Positions 25,016 to 34,285 of a stretch of 64,000 bases of DNA are shown here, in pieces (position 1 is the first letter of the stretch; each line of letters begins with the position of its first letter). Both the position numbers and the translations under genes were made by a program. The notes under the pieces are model-generated. The model saw only the letters and a list, made by a program, of their open reading frames with translations. It searched no databases and was not told the DNA's origin. The stretch is from Planctomycetota bacterium (GTDB lineage Bacteria > Planctomycetota > SZUA-567 > H5-PLA8). The stretch is from NCBI GenBank assembly GCA_023150555.1, contig JAKLKQ010000012.1:1-64000 (forward strand), read 5' to 3'.

Positions 25016-26251
25016 ATGCTGAAGCACGAACGAGTCACCCGGTTGCTGCGCCAACGCATCGCCAAGGGCGTCTACCCGCCCGGCAGCCGCCTGCCCTGCG
25101 AGACCGACTTGCCGCGCGAGTTACGCGCCGGCCGCCAGACCGTCGTCCGCGCGCTGAACGTCCTCGTCCACGAAGGACTGCTCTTCCGCCGCCGGGGCGA
25201 CGGCACCTATGTCGCGCACCGCGAACGCCCGCCGTTGCTGCCGGGCCGGCATCTGAAGATCGGGCTGATCTGGCCGCGCTCGGTATACCTCAAGAGCATC
25301 CCGGGCGCCTTCTGGGGCCACATGACGCGTGGACTGCTGGCCGCGTGGGGCGTCGATCCCGTGCCGACCGAAGCGAAAGAAGTCGGCAAGCGCGAGGTCA
25401 CGCGCGTGGTCTGGACCGCGCCCGCTCGCGGCGTGACGGTGACCGCGGTCGGCGAGTCGCTGTACAGCCACGAACGCCACCCGCCGCTGCGCGCCATAAA
25501 GGAAGCGGGCTTCGACGGGCTCACGTCGTTCAGCGTGATCGAGGAGGACTGGCTTGAGGACGTTCTCGCGCTGGGCCTGCCCACCGTACTCGTCGACTTC
25601 CCCAATGAACGCTTCGCGCCGCGCGCCGATCAGGTCTACGCCGATCCGCAGACGGCCTACCGCACGGCGGTGCGCGAGATGGTAGCGCGCGGCGCGCGCA
25701 ACCTCCACTTCGTGGGCTCGACAATGGTCGTCGCACCGCCCAGCCCGGACATGACGCACGCCGAAGTCGTCGCGTTCCAGCGGGGCAAGGCGCGCATCGA
25801 CCCCGACACCTTCGTGCGCCTGGGCGCCTGGCGCGCGGCAATGGAAGAGGCCGGACTGACCGCCGGCGACGACCGCGTGCACTTCGACTGGCCCGGCGAA
25901 TGGGAAGCGCTGGTCGAGAAAGCGGCGGGCCTGCCGGCCGAACAGCGCCCCCAAGGCTTTGTCTGCCACAACCTCAGCCAGGCCGAACGCCTGATGGACA
26001 TGTTCGCCGCGAGGGGCATGCCGGTGCTGGGCGCAGGCGCCTCGTCCCAGCCGCGCGACGGCCGGGCCTGGAGCCTGTTCGCCGACGGCGAGGCCCTGGG
26101 ACGTACTGCGGCCGAACTGCTGCTGTGGAAGATCAAGCACCCCGAGCGCCTTCCGCTGCGCGTCGGCGTGCCGATGACGCTGCATCGAGCCGCCGGCGAA
26201 ACGGCACTGCAAAAGGAAGTTCTCGACGCTGCGACGGTCAAAGGAGGATAG
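25016..26251 (+). CDS. GntR-family regulator with periplasmic-binding-protein-like sensor domain
   Basis: A 411-residue regulator. Residues 1-70 are a GntR winged helix (HERVTRLLRQRIAKGVYPPGSRLPCETDLPRELRAGRQTVVRALNVL, then GLLFRRRGDGTYVA). The rest resembles a LacI/sugar-binding domain (LKIGLIWPRSVYL, VLVDFPNERFAPRADQVYADPQTAYRTAVREMVARGARNLHFVG, RPQGFVCHNLSQAERLMDMFAARGMPVLG). This pairing is common among carbohydrate regulators. ATG 25016 was chosen for its GGGGG site and because the HTH starts at once; an upstream GTG (24989) lies inside the palindrome. The NHL-repeat gene begins one base after its stop, so both are one operon. Confidence 0.88.
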   Translation: MLKHERVTRLLRQRIAKGVYPPGSRLPCETDLPRELRAGRQTVVRALNVLVHEGLLFRRRGDGTYVAHRERPPLLPGRHLKIGLIWPRSVYLKSIPGAFWGHMTRGLLAAWGVDPVPTEAKEVGKREVTRVVWTAPARGVTVTAVGESLYSHERHPPLRAIKEAGFDGLTSFSVIEEDWLEDVLALGLPTVLVDFPNERFAPRADQVYADPQTAYRTAVREMVARGARNLHFVGSTMVVAPPSPDMTHAEVVAFQRGKARIDPDTFVRLGAWRAAMEEAGLTAGDDRVHFDWPGEWEALVEKAAGLPAEQRPQGFVCHNLSQAERLMDMFAARGMPVLGAGASSQPRDGRAWSLFADGEALGRTAAELLLWKIKHPERLPLRVGVPMTLHRAAGETALQKEVLDAATVKGG

Positions 26252-29119
26252 ATGATGAACCGCATCCTTTGGACGCTGCTGTTGGCCGCGGGCTGCACCG
26301 CCGCGTGGGCCGGACAGATGGAGGAGTTCATAATCAAGCGCGAGGCCGTCTACGAGTTCGCGCAAGCACCGAAGATCACGCGCAACGGCGACCACATCAC
26401 CATCGACTTCGAGACCAAGAGCAACTGCGACGTCACCATCGCCATTGAGGACGAGGAAGGCAAGATCCTGCGTCACCTCGCCTGCGGCGTGTTGGGCGAG
26501 AACGCGCCGCCGCCCTTCCAGAAGAGTTCCAAGAAGCAGACCGTGGTCTGGGATGGAAAGGACGACAAGGGCGTGTACCTCGATGAAAAGGACCGCCTGA
26601 CCGTGCGCGTCTCGCTGGGCCTCGACCCGCGCTTCCAGCGCACGCTCTACTGGAGCCCGCACAAACGCATCGCGAACAACGCGTCGCTGATGGCCAGCGC
26701 GCCCGAAGGGGTGTACGTCTTCGAAGGCCAGGGGCTCGACCACCTGCGACTCTTCGACCACGATGGCAATTATGTGCGCACCGTCTACCCCTACCCCGCG
26801 AACAAGGTCGGCGAGGTCCAGGGCCTGCAGACGCGCGTCTTCGCACAGAGCGGCAAGGAGTTGCCGGAGAAGTTGGGCTTCGAACGCGCCACGCTGCTGA
26901 CGTCGGGCTCCAGCGCGTGGGGCGGCGAAGGCGGGCACGAAGGCGGCTTCGGCGCGACGGCCATGGCCGTGCATTCCTCCGGCGGCAAGACGCAGATCGC
27001 GCTGGGCTACCACTGCATCAACCGCCTCACGGCCGACGGCGATTCGGGCGGCCTGCCCACGCGCGGCCCTGAGATCTGCTACGAGGTTACCGGGTTCGAG
27101 CGCCGCCAGATGAAGGCCGGGCCCACCAGCATGTGCTTCAGCCCCGACGGCAAGTATCTGTACATGACCGGCTTCGTCTGGAAGACGGGCAATCACGCCG
27201 CCGACGACGCCAAGCACGCCGTGCTGCGCATGGAATACGCAAAGCAGGACAAGCCCGAAATCTTCGCCGGCCAGTTGGACAAGCACGGCAGCGGCAACGA
27301 CCTGCTGTGCGTGCCGACCTCCGTCGACTGCGACAGCGCAGGCCGCGTCTATGTAGCCGATTATGCCAACAGTCGCGTGCAGGTCTTTGCGCCTGACGGC
27401 AAGTACCTCAAGACGATCGCCACGCGCTTCCCCGGCACAATCAAGATCGAACCCATGAGCGGCGAGATTCACGTCTTCAGCTGGCCGATGATCGGCGCCA
27501 ACTACGAGATCGTGAAGGACCGCAAGATCGCAATGAAAGGCGACGACTCGGTCGTTACCTGCCTCGGAACCTTCGATAAGCCCCTGAACGGCAAGCCCGA
27601 GCACCTGCCCGCAGTGGACGCCAACGGCTCGGGCGGGCAGATCAGCACCGGCGGACAGACGTACATGTGCGCGCTGGATTTTCACGCCAAGGATCCCAGC
27701 CTGTGGCTGGTCGGCCGCAAGGCCACCGTCTCCGTCTCCGAAGCCAACTGGATGGGCGGCGGCGGCATCTGGAGCCACCTGGGCGGCTGGATGAACCGCG
27801 GCATCCGCATCCACCACAGAAAGGGCGGCAAGTGGGACATCAGCGCCGACTTCGCCAAGATCGCGCATGAGAAAGTGCTGCGCGTCGACCCGGCACAGTT
27901 CTCCCGGACGCGCCTGCTGGTGAATCCCGCCAACGGAGACCTGTACGGAATCGAAGAACAGACCGGCGCAGGCAAAAGCTTCTACTCGATCCTGAAGATC
28001 GACCGCGACGGCGGCAAGATCACCGAAGTGAAACTGCCCTTCGACGCCGAGGACATGATCTTCGACCAGGATGGCAACATCTATATGAAGACCGACCACG
28101 AGGTCGTGCGCTTCGACTCACGCACCTGGCGCGAGATCGCATGGGACTACGGCGAGGAACGCGTGAAGATCGGCTTTGCTTCCAGCGGCTCGCTGCCGCG
28201 CTTCGACTCCATCGCCGCGCTGGGCCTGCCCGGAAGCCGGCCGGTCTGGTTCCACGGCAGCGGGATGTGGATCAACGCGAAGCAGCACTTGGCCGTCTTC
28301 TGCAACATCCGCGAGATGGAGGAGGACCGGCGCGACGAAGGGACCTCGCGCTACGAAGGCGCCGGGGTCACGAAGAAATACACGCCGCACCTGTATCCTG
28401 GGCGCAGCGGCAGTCGTATCGTCGCCATCTTCGATAAGCACGGCCAGGTGATCCACGAAGACGCGGTCCCGGGCATCTGCAACGCCGACGGCATCGGCAT
28501 CGACAACGACGACGCGCTGTACATCATGACCGCAGCCGCGCGCCTGATCGACGGCAAGGCCAATCCTAACTTCACCACCGAGACGCTGATCAAGGTGCGA
28601 CCCGCCAAGGCCAAAGTCGTCAGCGACGGCCGCGCCAAGGTACCACTGCCCGACAACCTGAAGCCCGACGGTCCCGCGCACTTCTCGAAGTACGGCATGG
28701 GCCAGTCGTGGGTCGAGAACGCCGAGTGGGTATACGGAGGCGTCGGCTACGGAGGCCAGGGCGGCAGCTGCACGTGCTGGCACGCGCGCTTCCAACTCGA
28801 CTACTTCGCGCGCAGCTTTGCGCCCGAGACCGAGCACTACACCGTGGCGGTGCTGGACGGCAATGGCAACCTGATCACCCGCATCGGCCGCTACGGTAAC
28901 GTAGACGACGGCAAGCCGCTGGAAACCGACGGCGGTCCGGCCAATCCGCGCTCGATCGGCGGCGACGAGGTCTCCCTGTCGCACGCCGCCTACGTGGGCG
29001 TGCACACCGACCACGACCTGTACATCCACGATGCCGGCAACGGCCGCATCTTGCGCGTGAAGCTGGGCTATCACGCCACAGAGAAAGTAAAGCTGAGCAG
29101 TGTGAAGGACCCACAGTAG
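26252..29119 (+). CDS. Secreted NHL-repeat beta-propeller protein
   Basis: A 955-residue exported protein. A signal peptide (RILWTLLLAAGCTAAWAG) precedes a beta-sandwich region that looks like a FlgD-type Ig-like domain (ITIDFETKSNCDVTIAIEDEEGKILRHL, about 50-70) and then propeller blades. The clearest blade is 'RVYVADYANSRVQVFAPDGKYLKTI' (NHL consensus), with others near 'DAEDMIFDQDGNIYMKTDHEVVRFD' and 'NADGIGIDNDDALYIMTAAARL'. Function is unknown; the linked GntR sensor suggests carbohydrate-induced expression. GGAGG immediately precedes two adjacent ATG codons (26252, 26255). Confidence 0.85.
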   Translation: MMNRILWTLLLAAGCTAAWAGQMEEFIIKREAVYEFAQAPKITRNGDHITIDFETKSNCDVTIAIEDEEGKILRHLACGVLGENAPPPFQKSSKKQTVVWDGKDDKGVYLDEKDRLTVRVSLGLDPRFQRTLYWSPHKRIANNASLMASAPEGVYVFEGQGLDHLRLFDHDGNYVRTVYPYPANKVGEVQGLQTRVFAQSGKELPEKLGFERATLLTSGSSAWGGEGGHEGGFGATAMAVHSSGGKTQIALGYHCINRLTADGDSGGLPTRGPEICYEVTGFERRQMKAGPTSMCFSPDGKYLYMTGFVWKTGNHAADDAKHAVLRMEYAKQDKPEIFAGQLDKHGSGNDLLCVPTSVDCDSAGRVYVADYANSRVQVFAPDGKYLKTIATRFPGTIKIEPMSGEIHVFSWPMIGANYEIVKDRKIAMKGDDSVVTCLGTFDKPLNGKPEHLPAVDANGSGGQISTGGQTYMCALDFHAKDPSLWLVGRKATVSVSEANWMGGGGIWSHLGGWMNRGIRIHHRKGGKWDISADFAKIAHEKVLRVDPAQFSRTRLLVNPANGDLYGIEEQTGAGKSFYSILKIDRDGGKITEVKLPFDAEDMIFDQDGNIYMKTDHEVVRFDSRTWREIAWDYGEERVKIGFASSGSLPRFDSIAALGLPGSRPVWFHGSGMWINAKQHLAVFCNIREMEEDRRDEGTSRYEGAGVTKKYTPHLYPGRSGSRIVAIFDKHGQVIHEDAVPGICNADGIGIDNDDALYIMTAAARLIDGKANPNFTTETLIKVRPAKAKVVSDGRAKVPLPDNLKPDGPAHFSKYGMGQSWVENAEWVYGGVGYGGQGGSCTCWHARFQLDYFARSFAPETEHYTVAVLDGNGNLITRIGRYGNVDDGKPLETDGGPANPRSIGGDEVSLSHAAYVGVHTDHDLYIHDAGNGRILRVKLGYHATEKVKLSSVKDPQ

Positions 29120-29120
29120 C

Positions 29121-29153
29121 CAAAAGAAAACCGGCGCCCTTTAGGGGCGCCGG
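29121..29153. terminator. Bidirectional terminator between convergent genes
   Basis: A 9-bp stem CCGGCGCCC/GGGCGCCGG (29131-29139 with 29145-29153). On the minus strand it is followed by TTTTCTTTTG, making a good terminator for the papain-like protease gene; on the plus strand the T-run is poor. Confidence 0.75.
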
Positions 29154-29189
29154 TCGCGTATCCTTATGGTAGGCAGGTAGGAACGACGG

Positions 29190-31325
29190 TCAGCGGCTCT
29201 TGCCTGTACCGCCCGTGGTGCCGACTTTCACCTGCACCTCGTTGGAGTTGGGCGAAACCTTGCCCGTGGTGCTGTTGAACGCTCGCACGCGGTACACATA
29301 CGTCCCGTTGGAGACCGTCTGCGAAAAACTCGTAGCGTTGGCACCCACCGTCGCCACGTTGCTGCTCCAGGTCACCTTGTTCTTCACCTTCACACCCCGG
29401 TCGATCTGGAAGCCCGTCTCGTTCGACGAATTGTCCGTCCAGCGCAGCGTGACCGTGGTGCCGCTCGCACTGCCCGTCAGGTTACTGGGCGCATTGACGA
29501 CGTTCGGGTCGACCACGACCACGTCCGTGTCGCCGCTCACCGTGTCCGCGCCGTCGCTGACCGTCACGCGCACGACATACGTGCCCGCCGCCGAGAGACT
29601 CGCCGTACTGCTGGCCGCGACCGTAGACCCGTTGGGCGAGAAGCCCACCGTCCCGGGGCCGCTGACCTTGCTCCACGTGTAGGTCAACGCCGAAGGCCCG
29701 TTGTCCGGATCGGATGCAATGACATTGACCGTCGTGGTATTGCCAAGCGTGATCGAGTTGGGATTCGCCCAGGGCGCGCTGTCGATCGACGGAGGATAGT
29801 TGCCGCTGCCGTAGTCGACCCAGACCCAGGCTTCTTGCCCGCCGTCGGCGCTCTTGGGCGTGTTGGCGCTGGTGGCCAGGACGTTGCCCGCGCTGTCCAG
29901 CAGGCGGAAGCTCGTCACAGTCGCAGCGTCGCCGGTGGTGCTGTCGTAGACGGAGAGGAAGTAGCGTTTGACCGAACCCACCGGCGCATTGAGGTCGCTG
30001 AAATCGAAGACGAACGTCCCGTCGACGGCGGTCGCGGTTCCGTTGAAGGCGTAGGCGCCGCCCTGGAGCTGCATGGCCCCGGCGTACCACTGGTAGGCGG
30101 GCACGGTCTTGGACGTCGCGTCCTGGCCCAGCTTCACGCGCAGCTGGTTGCGCTTGGCGTGATTGACGGTGAACTCGGCCAGCACCGCCGGCGTGTACGA
30201 ACTCATCACGGTGATCGACGTCGGGTAACCGTTCGAGCTGAAGATTGCCTGGCGGTTGGTGGGCCCGCCGCTGACGGCCGACGTCGGGCGCAGCGCGTCG
30301 AAGGCAACCCAGCGGAAGCCGGCGTTCCAGTCGCCGGTGCCCCAGGAGTTCGCGACCTTGAATGCGCCCTTCTCGCCGGCATCGACGACGCCGTTCAGGT
30401 TCACGTCGCACCAGATGCTGTCCTGGTAACCGACCACCGTCATGGCGTGGCCGCCGGCCTGGGTGTTGGTCATGTATCGGCAGATCGACTGCCCCACGAA
30501 GGCATCGTCATCCGCGGTCGCCGGGTCATTGGGCACGGTGCGCCGTTCCCATGAATTGACGAACGTGCCGATGAAGACGACATGCCCGTTGGCCACCTGC
30601 TGCTTGATCAGGTCGATCATCGTGTCGGTGTTCGAGTTGTAGAGCGAAGTCTTCGTCATGAAGCGGATGGCGGCCGCCTTGCGCCAGACCGCCGGATCCA
30701 GGCACCAGGCCAGGTAGTTGCCGTCCTGCGGGAATTCGGACCAGCGAGCCGCACCGTGCTTGGTGATCATATTGAAGGCGTCGTTGAAGTACGATCCGCC
30801 GTCCACGCCGAAGTTGATCATGTTGTACGTCCACTTCGGCGAAAGGCGGTTGCTGCTGCTGCTCTTGGCGTCCCATCCGCGCGCGAGGGCCGTCTCGTGC
30901 GTCAGCAGGTAGTACGTCGAGGCCCAGCCGACGCAGGAGTTGCCCGCCTGCGAGCCGATGGGCGGGAAGGCCGCCATCGTGCTGTTGTCCACGCCGGCAG
31001 GCAGCGCGCCGCCCGAACCGCCCGTCGTGGCGCGCGAGACGGCGCCACCTCCGGTCTGGGCTTCCAAACCCATGGGCGCCAGGCCGACGTCGGCGGCCGA
31101 GAGCGCGGGCTTGCCCTTCGCCTGGCGTTCGGCGTTGAGCCGGTTCAGGGCCGTCGCGTTGGGCCGCACCGTCGTGGCCAGCGGGAAGTGCTGCAGCATC
31201 CACGCCAGCTGCTCGGGCGTCGACTTGAGCATCCCGGTGGGGTGCTCCTCTTCTCCTGCGCCTGCGGCGCAGGCGCAGGCCAGCAAGCCGGCGGCGAACC
31301 AGCGCATTCCGCTTCCGAAGGTCAT
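29190..31325 (-). CDS. Secreted papain-family (C1) cysteine protease with Ig/PKD-like and FnIII domains
   Basis: A 711-residue exported protease. After a signal peptide (LLACACAAGAGEEE) and a pro-region (25-105), the C1 catalytic residues are Q126 and C131 (PPIGSQAGNSCVGWAS), H293 (AGGHAMTVVGYQ) and N326 (VANSWGTGDW). Between His and Asn sits an EF-hand/dockerin-like loop, DVNLNGVVDAGEKG (307-320). A beta-sandwich follows, then a PKD/cadherin-like domain (about 510-605, PSIDSAPWANPNSITLG to YVVRVTVSDGAD), and a fibronectin III domain (about 610-705, NLTGSASGTTVTLRWTDNSSNETGFQI). Its ATG overlaps the stop of the membrane sigma-factor gene by 4 bp, so the two are made together. Confidence 0.9.
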   Translation of the reverse strand: MTFGSGMRWFAAGLLACACAAGAGEEEHPTGMLKSTPEQLAWMLQHFPLATTVRPNATALNRLNAERQAKGKPALSAADVGLAPMGLEAQTGGGAVSRATTGGSGGALPAGVDNSTMAAFPPIGSQAGNSCVGWASTYYLLTHETALARGWDAKSSSSNRLSPKWTYNMINFGVDGGSYFNDAFNMITKHGAARWSEFPQDGNYLAWCLDPAVWRKAAAIRFMTKTSLYNSNTDTMIDLIKQQVANGHVVFIGTFVNSWERRTVPNDPATADDDAFVGQSICRYMTNTQAGGHAMTVVGYQDSIWCDVNLNGVVDAGEKGAFKVANSWGTGDWNAGFRWVAFDALRPTSAVSGGPTNRQAIFSSNGYPTSITVMSSYTPAVLAEFTVNHAKRNQLRVKLGQDATSKTVPAYQWYAGAMQLQGGAYAFNGTATAVDGTFVFDFSDLNAPVGSVKRYFLSVYDSTTGDAATVTSFRLLDSAGNVLATSANTPKSADGGQEAWVWVDYGSGNYPPSIDSAPWANPNSITLGNTTTVNVIASDPDNGPSALTYTWSKVSGPGTVGFSPNGSTVAASSTASLSAAGTYVVRVTVSDGADTVSGDTDVVVVDPNVVNAPSNLTGSASGTTVTLRWTDNSSNETGFQIDRGVKVKNKVTWSSNVATVGANATSFSQTVSNGTYVYRVRAFNSTTGKVSPNSNEVQVKVGTTGGTGKSR

Positions 31326-32854
31326 GGCGTCTTCTCCTGGGATTCGGTAGCCGTGCTCTTGGCGTCAGACTTCCCGTCGTGTTTGTGCTTCGACATCGTC
31401 TTCTTCAAGGCTTCGGGATCGCGCAGCACGGCGGGGATCTCGTCTTCCTTCACTTCCTTGAGCTCGATCGACTGAACCGTGAAATCCAAATTCTCGTTGG
31501 TGAAGGACAGGAAGACGCGGCGCAGCGGGTACGGCTGGGAAAACTCGTGCAACGCCGTCACACGCGTGCCCGCCGAACCGATGGCGTATTCGTATTTGTA
31601 GCGGCCGATGTAGTAGTGACGGACCTCGTACGCACCGGCGGGACTGCCCATCCAGGGGCTCGTCCAGCATTTGAATTCGAGCTTCTCTTTGCCGTCGGTC
31701 CATCCGGCGCCGGAGATCCAGCGGCGCTTTCCGGCGGCCTTGGCCTTCCACGTGAGCATGACGGTGAGCACAAAGGGACGTTGCGGCACTTCCGTCGGCG
31801 GCACCACCGTCACGTAACCTTCCGGAATTTCCATGCCGCCGGGGGCCTCCTCGGTCGCAGCGCGCCAGTTCCATTTCCCGTAGACCACCTCGAGGTCCTG
31901 CGCGAGGCCCTGCGCGAAGTCCCACCTCGCGTAGACGGGCTTAACTTCCTCGGGCGGAACTTCTGATCTAATGGCAAGCGCGGTCTCGGCCGGCGCTTCC
32001 GTCTTGGCGGCTGGCTTTTCGGCGCGAGGCGCATCCTTGTCCAGTACGCCCGACGCAACGACGGCGACGGCGGCCACCACGGCGGCGCCCAGCACGACCT
32101 TCACGCCCAGGTTGCCCGGGGCCTTGTGTGCCGCGACGCGGCGCGCAGCACGGACGCTCTCACGCGCCGCGGCGCTCAGGTCGCGCACGCGGTCGGCGAG
32201 GGCCGCCGGCGCCTTGGGCACGCCCAGTTCGGCCAGATGCTTGCCCAGCAGCACCGGCGTAACCGCCGCGAAGCCCTGCGCCGACAGGCGCTGGCGCAGC
32301 TTCTCGAGACCGCGCTGAACGCGGTCGGCGACGGTCTGTTCGGGCTGCTGCAAGACGTAAGCGGCCATGCTGCGCGATAAACTCTGTTCGCAGCACAGGC
32401 ACACGGCTTCGCGCTCTTCCTGCGGAAGAGTCGAGAGCGCGGCACGTGCCGCGCGGGCGGTCTCGCGCGCGGCGGCGATCTCGTCGGGCGCGCGGGTGTT
32501 CTTCTCGGTAGCCACCCCGTGGTTCTCCTCCCTATGGCGGCGGTGCTTCGAGGATCGGGTCAGATCCACGGCCACGCCGTGCACGGTCCTGAGGAAGTAG
32601 GCGGCGGCGGCTTCGTCGCCGCGGTCTTCGGGCGGCCGCTGCAGGATCCGGACACAGGCTTCCTGCACGGCCTCCTCCGCCAGGGCGGGAGACCCCGTGG
32701 TGCGCAGCGCAAGCATGTAGGCCCGGTCGGTCTGCTCGGCCCAGGCCGCCATGCGGGTGCGCCAAATCTTGCTGTCGCGCTTCAAGCCTTGGCCCTCAAC
32801 ACAATCGTGCGATGCTCCCCAGGCGTTCGCTCTCTCACAGGCTAAGGCGTCCAT
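31322..32854 (-). CDS. ECF sigma factor fused to a membrane helix and extracytoplasmic domain
   Basis: A 510-residue fusion. Sigma region 2 spans about 36-105 (AEQTDRAYMLALRTTGSPALAEEAVQEACVRIL) and region 4 about 138-190 (STLPQEEREAVCLCCEQSLSRSMAAYVLQQPEQTVADRVQRGLEKLRQRL). Then comes a basic linker, one membrane helix (250-271, GVKVVLGAAVVAAVAVVASGVL), an Ala/Pro/Lys linker and about 220 residues of beta-rich domain outside the membrane (YARWDFAQGLAQDLEVVYGKWNWRA... RRVFLSFTNENLDFTVQSIEL). The tail reads like a concanavalin/carbohydrate-binding sandwich. No separate anti-sigma gene is adjacent. ATG 32854 was chosen for GGGAGGAGCC just upstream. Confidence 0.85.
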   Translation of the reverse strand: MDALACERANAWGASHDCVEGQGLKRDSKIWRTRMAAWAEQTDRAYMLALRTTGSPALAEEAVQEACVRILQRPPEDRGDEAAAAYFLRTVHGVAVDLTRSSKHRRHREENHGVATEKNTRAPDEIAAARETARAARAALSTLPQEEREAVCLCCEQSLSRSMAAYVLQQPEQTVADRVQRGLEKLRQRLSAQGFAAVTPVLLGKHLAELGVPKAPAALADRVRDLSAAARESVRAARRVAAHKAPGNLGVKVVLGAAVVAAVAVVASGVLDKDAPRAEKPAAKTEAPAETALAIRSEVPPEEVKPVYARWDFAQGLAQDLEVVYGKWNWRAATEEAPGGMEIPEGYVTVVPPTEVPQRPFVLTVMLTWKAKAAGKRRWISGAGWTDGKEKLEFKCWTSPWMGSPAGAYEVRHYYIGRYKYEYAIGSAGTRVTALHEFSQPYPLRRVFLSFTNENLDFTVQSIELKEVKEDEIPAVLRDPEALKKTMSKHKHDGKSDAKSTATESQEKTP

Positions 32855-33003
32855 GGCTCCTCCCGCGCCTACCAATCGGTCTGGCAGGGGGGAGTGGACG
32901 GAAGAATCCGTGGTATTTCTGAAAAATGATCATAACTCCTATATTAACAATGTGTTGCGTCAAAGGAACTCGTTGCCTTCCTGACCGTCCTCCTCCTTAT
33001 AGA

Positions 33004-33894
33004 TCATCGGCGCGCGCTCAGCTTGCGGTACTTCGCCGGGGGCACGCCCAGCATCCGCGAGAAGATGCGCGTGAAGTAGTAGCGGTTCGGGAAGCCGCAG
33101 CGTTCGGCAACCTGTTCGATGCTCGCCTCGCCGTGCACCAGCAGTTCCGAAGCGTGCGCGATGCGCCGTTCGGCGACGTACACGCCCGGCGAGACGCCCA
33201 GCTGCTTGCGGAAGAGCCGCGTCACCTGCGCGCGGCTGCAGTGCAGGTGCTCGGCAAGCGCATTGAGTCCCAGGTCCTCGTGGAGATGTTCCTCGACGTG
33301 GTTCAGCAGCGCGTCCAGCGCGGGCACGCCGATCGCCGGATGCAGGCACTGCTCGCGCACGGCGCGCGGCACCTGCGCGAAGGCCAGCTGCAGGCCGCGG
33401 TAGACGAGGCTCTTGGCCCAGCAGACCAGCAGCGGATCGGGGACTTCGGCATGCGCGAAGGCCTTGGCGAGGCGCTCCATCTCGCCGCCCAGGTTCGGGC
33501 CGCGCGCGTAGCGCGCCTTGGTTTGCGGATGCACCTTCATCGGGCGCGGAAAGGCGCGCTGCGTCAGCGCACCGGCCATGCCCGGCAGGTCAAAGTGCGC
33601 GTAGACGTGGCGCACGCCGGGCCTGCTGTCGCCGTCCCAGGTGACCCACGCGGGCACCAGGTAGACGGCGCGCGCGTCAAGCGGCATGCGCGTGCGACCG
33701 AAGCGGATCTCGGCGCCGGCGTCGAGGTTGCAGTACAAGCGCCAGAACGGACTGCGGATGCGTGTGAGGTGCCAGCTCTTCAGGCGCACGGAATTGAAAG
33801 TGAGCAGCCGCATCGGAAGATATTCGCGCGGCGTGCCGTAGTGGTCCTTGGCGGGCGTGAGCCGAAAAGACACAAATACGATCCTCCGGGGCAT
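33004..33894 (-). CDS. AraC-family transcriptional regulator
   Basis: A 296-residue regulator. The C-terminal 100 residues hold the paired HTH motifs (LGLNALAEHLHCSRAQVTRLFRKQLG and ASIEQVAERCGFPNRYYFTRIFSRMLGVPPAKYRKL). The N-terminal part is the usual ligand-binding/dimerisation region (RFGRTRMPLDARAVYLVPAWVTW). It is divergently transcribed from a small gene and a PhyH dioxygenase across an 82-bp gap, the standard layout for a local activator. The ligand is unknown. Confidence 0.92.
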   Translation of the reverse strand: MPRRIVFVSFRLTPAKDHYGTPREYLPMRLLTFNSVRLKSWHLTRIRSPFWRLYCNLDAGAEIRFGRTRMPLDARAVYLVPAWVTWDGDSRPGVRHVYAHFDLPGMAGALTQRAFPRPMKVHPQTKARYARGPNLGGEMERLAKAFAHAEVPDPLLVCWAKSLVYRGLQLAFAQVPRAVREQCLHPAIGVPALDALLNHVEEHLHEDLGLNALAEHLHCSRAQVTRLFRKQLGVSPGVYVAERRIAHASELLVHGEASIEQVAERCGFPNRYYFTRIFSRMLGVPPAKYRKLSARR

Positions 33895-33976
33895 GGCATC
33901 CGGACTCTTGAAGACTCTATACTTCCCCCGTCACAAAGCAACACTTCAGTCTTAGGGCTAGGAAAGGGAGCGAACC

Positions 33977-34285
33977 ATGAACGAAGCGATACCCGCCGCC
34001 GGAAAGGCGGTTCGCCAGCGCCTGCTGGTGCTGTACCTGGGCAACGCGAGCCCCGATTCACCCGTCGTCGCGTGGGCCAATTACGACGGGACGGGCTGGC
34101 CGGTCGACGAGGCCGGCGAGTGCGAGCAACCGCCGTATCCGACCGCGCTGGCCGCCATGCGCGACGGCTGGCGCATCGTGGGCTTCCCGCCCATCCACGA
34201 GCCCCTGCCGGGGCGCGAGTACGAGACCGGGCACCTTCACAACGAGTTCATCCTGGAACGATTGGAGACCGTCGATGTCGCCTAG
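33977..34285 (+). CDS. Small conserved-looking protein coupled to the PhyH dioxygenase
   Basis: A 102-residue cytoplasmic protein; family not recognised. It contains 'VLYLGNASPDSPVVAWANYDGTGW' and 'YPTALAAMRDGWRIVGFPPIHEPLPGREYETGHLHNEFILERL', a pattern I associate loosely with small proteins found beside dioxygenase genes. AAAGGGAG precedes the start. Its 3' end overlaps the dioxygenase gene by 11 bp, which indicates translational coupling. Confidence 0.75.
   Translation: MNEAIPAAGKAVRQRLLVLYLGNASPDSPVVAWANYDGTGWPVDEAGECEQPPYPTALAAMRDGWRIVGFPPIHEPLPGREYETGHLHNEFILERLETVDVA

Noticed and set aside
25121-28099. A 992-codon open frame on the minus strand
   Set aside because: It is the antisense shadow of the GntR and NHL genes, a common effect of high third-position GC; it has no ribosome site or recognisable domain.
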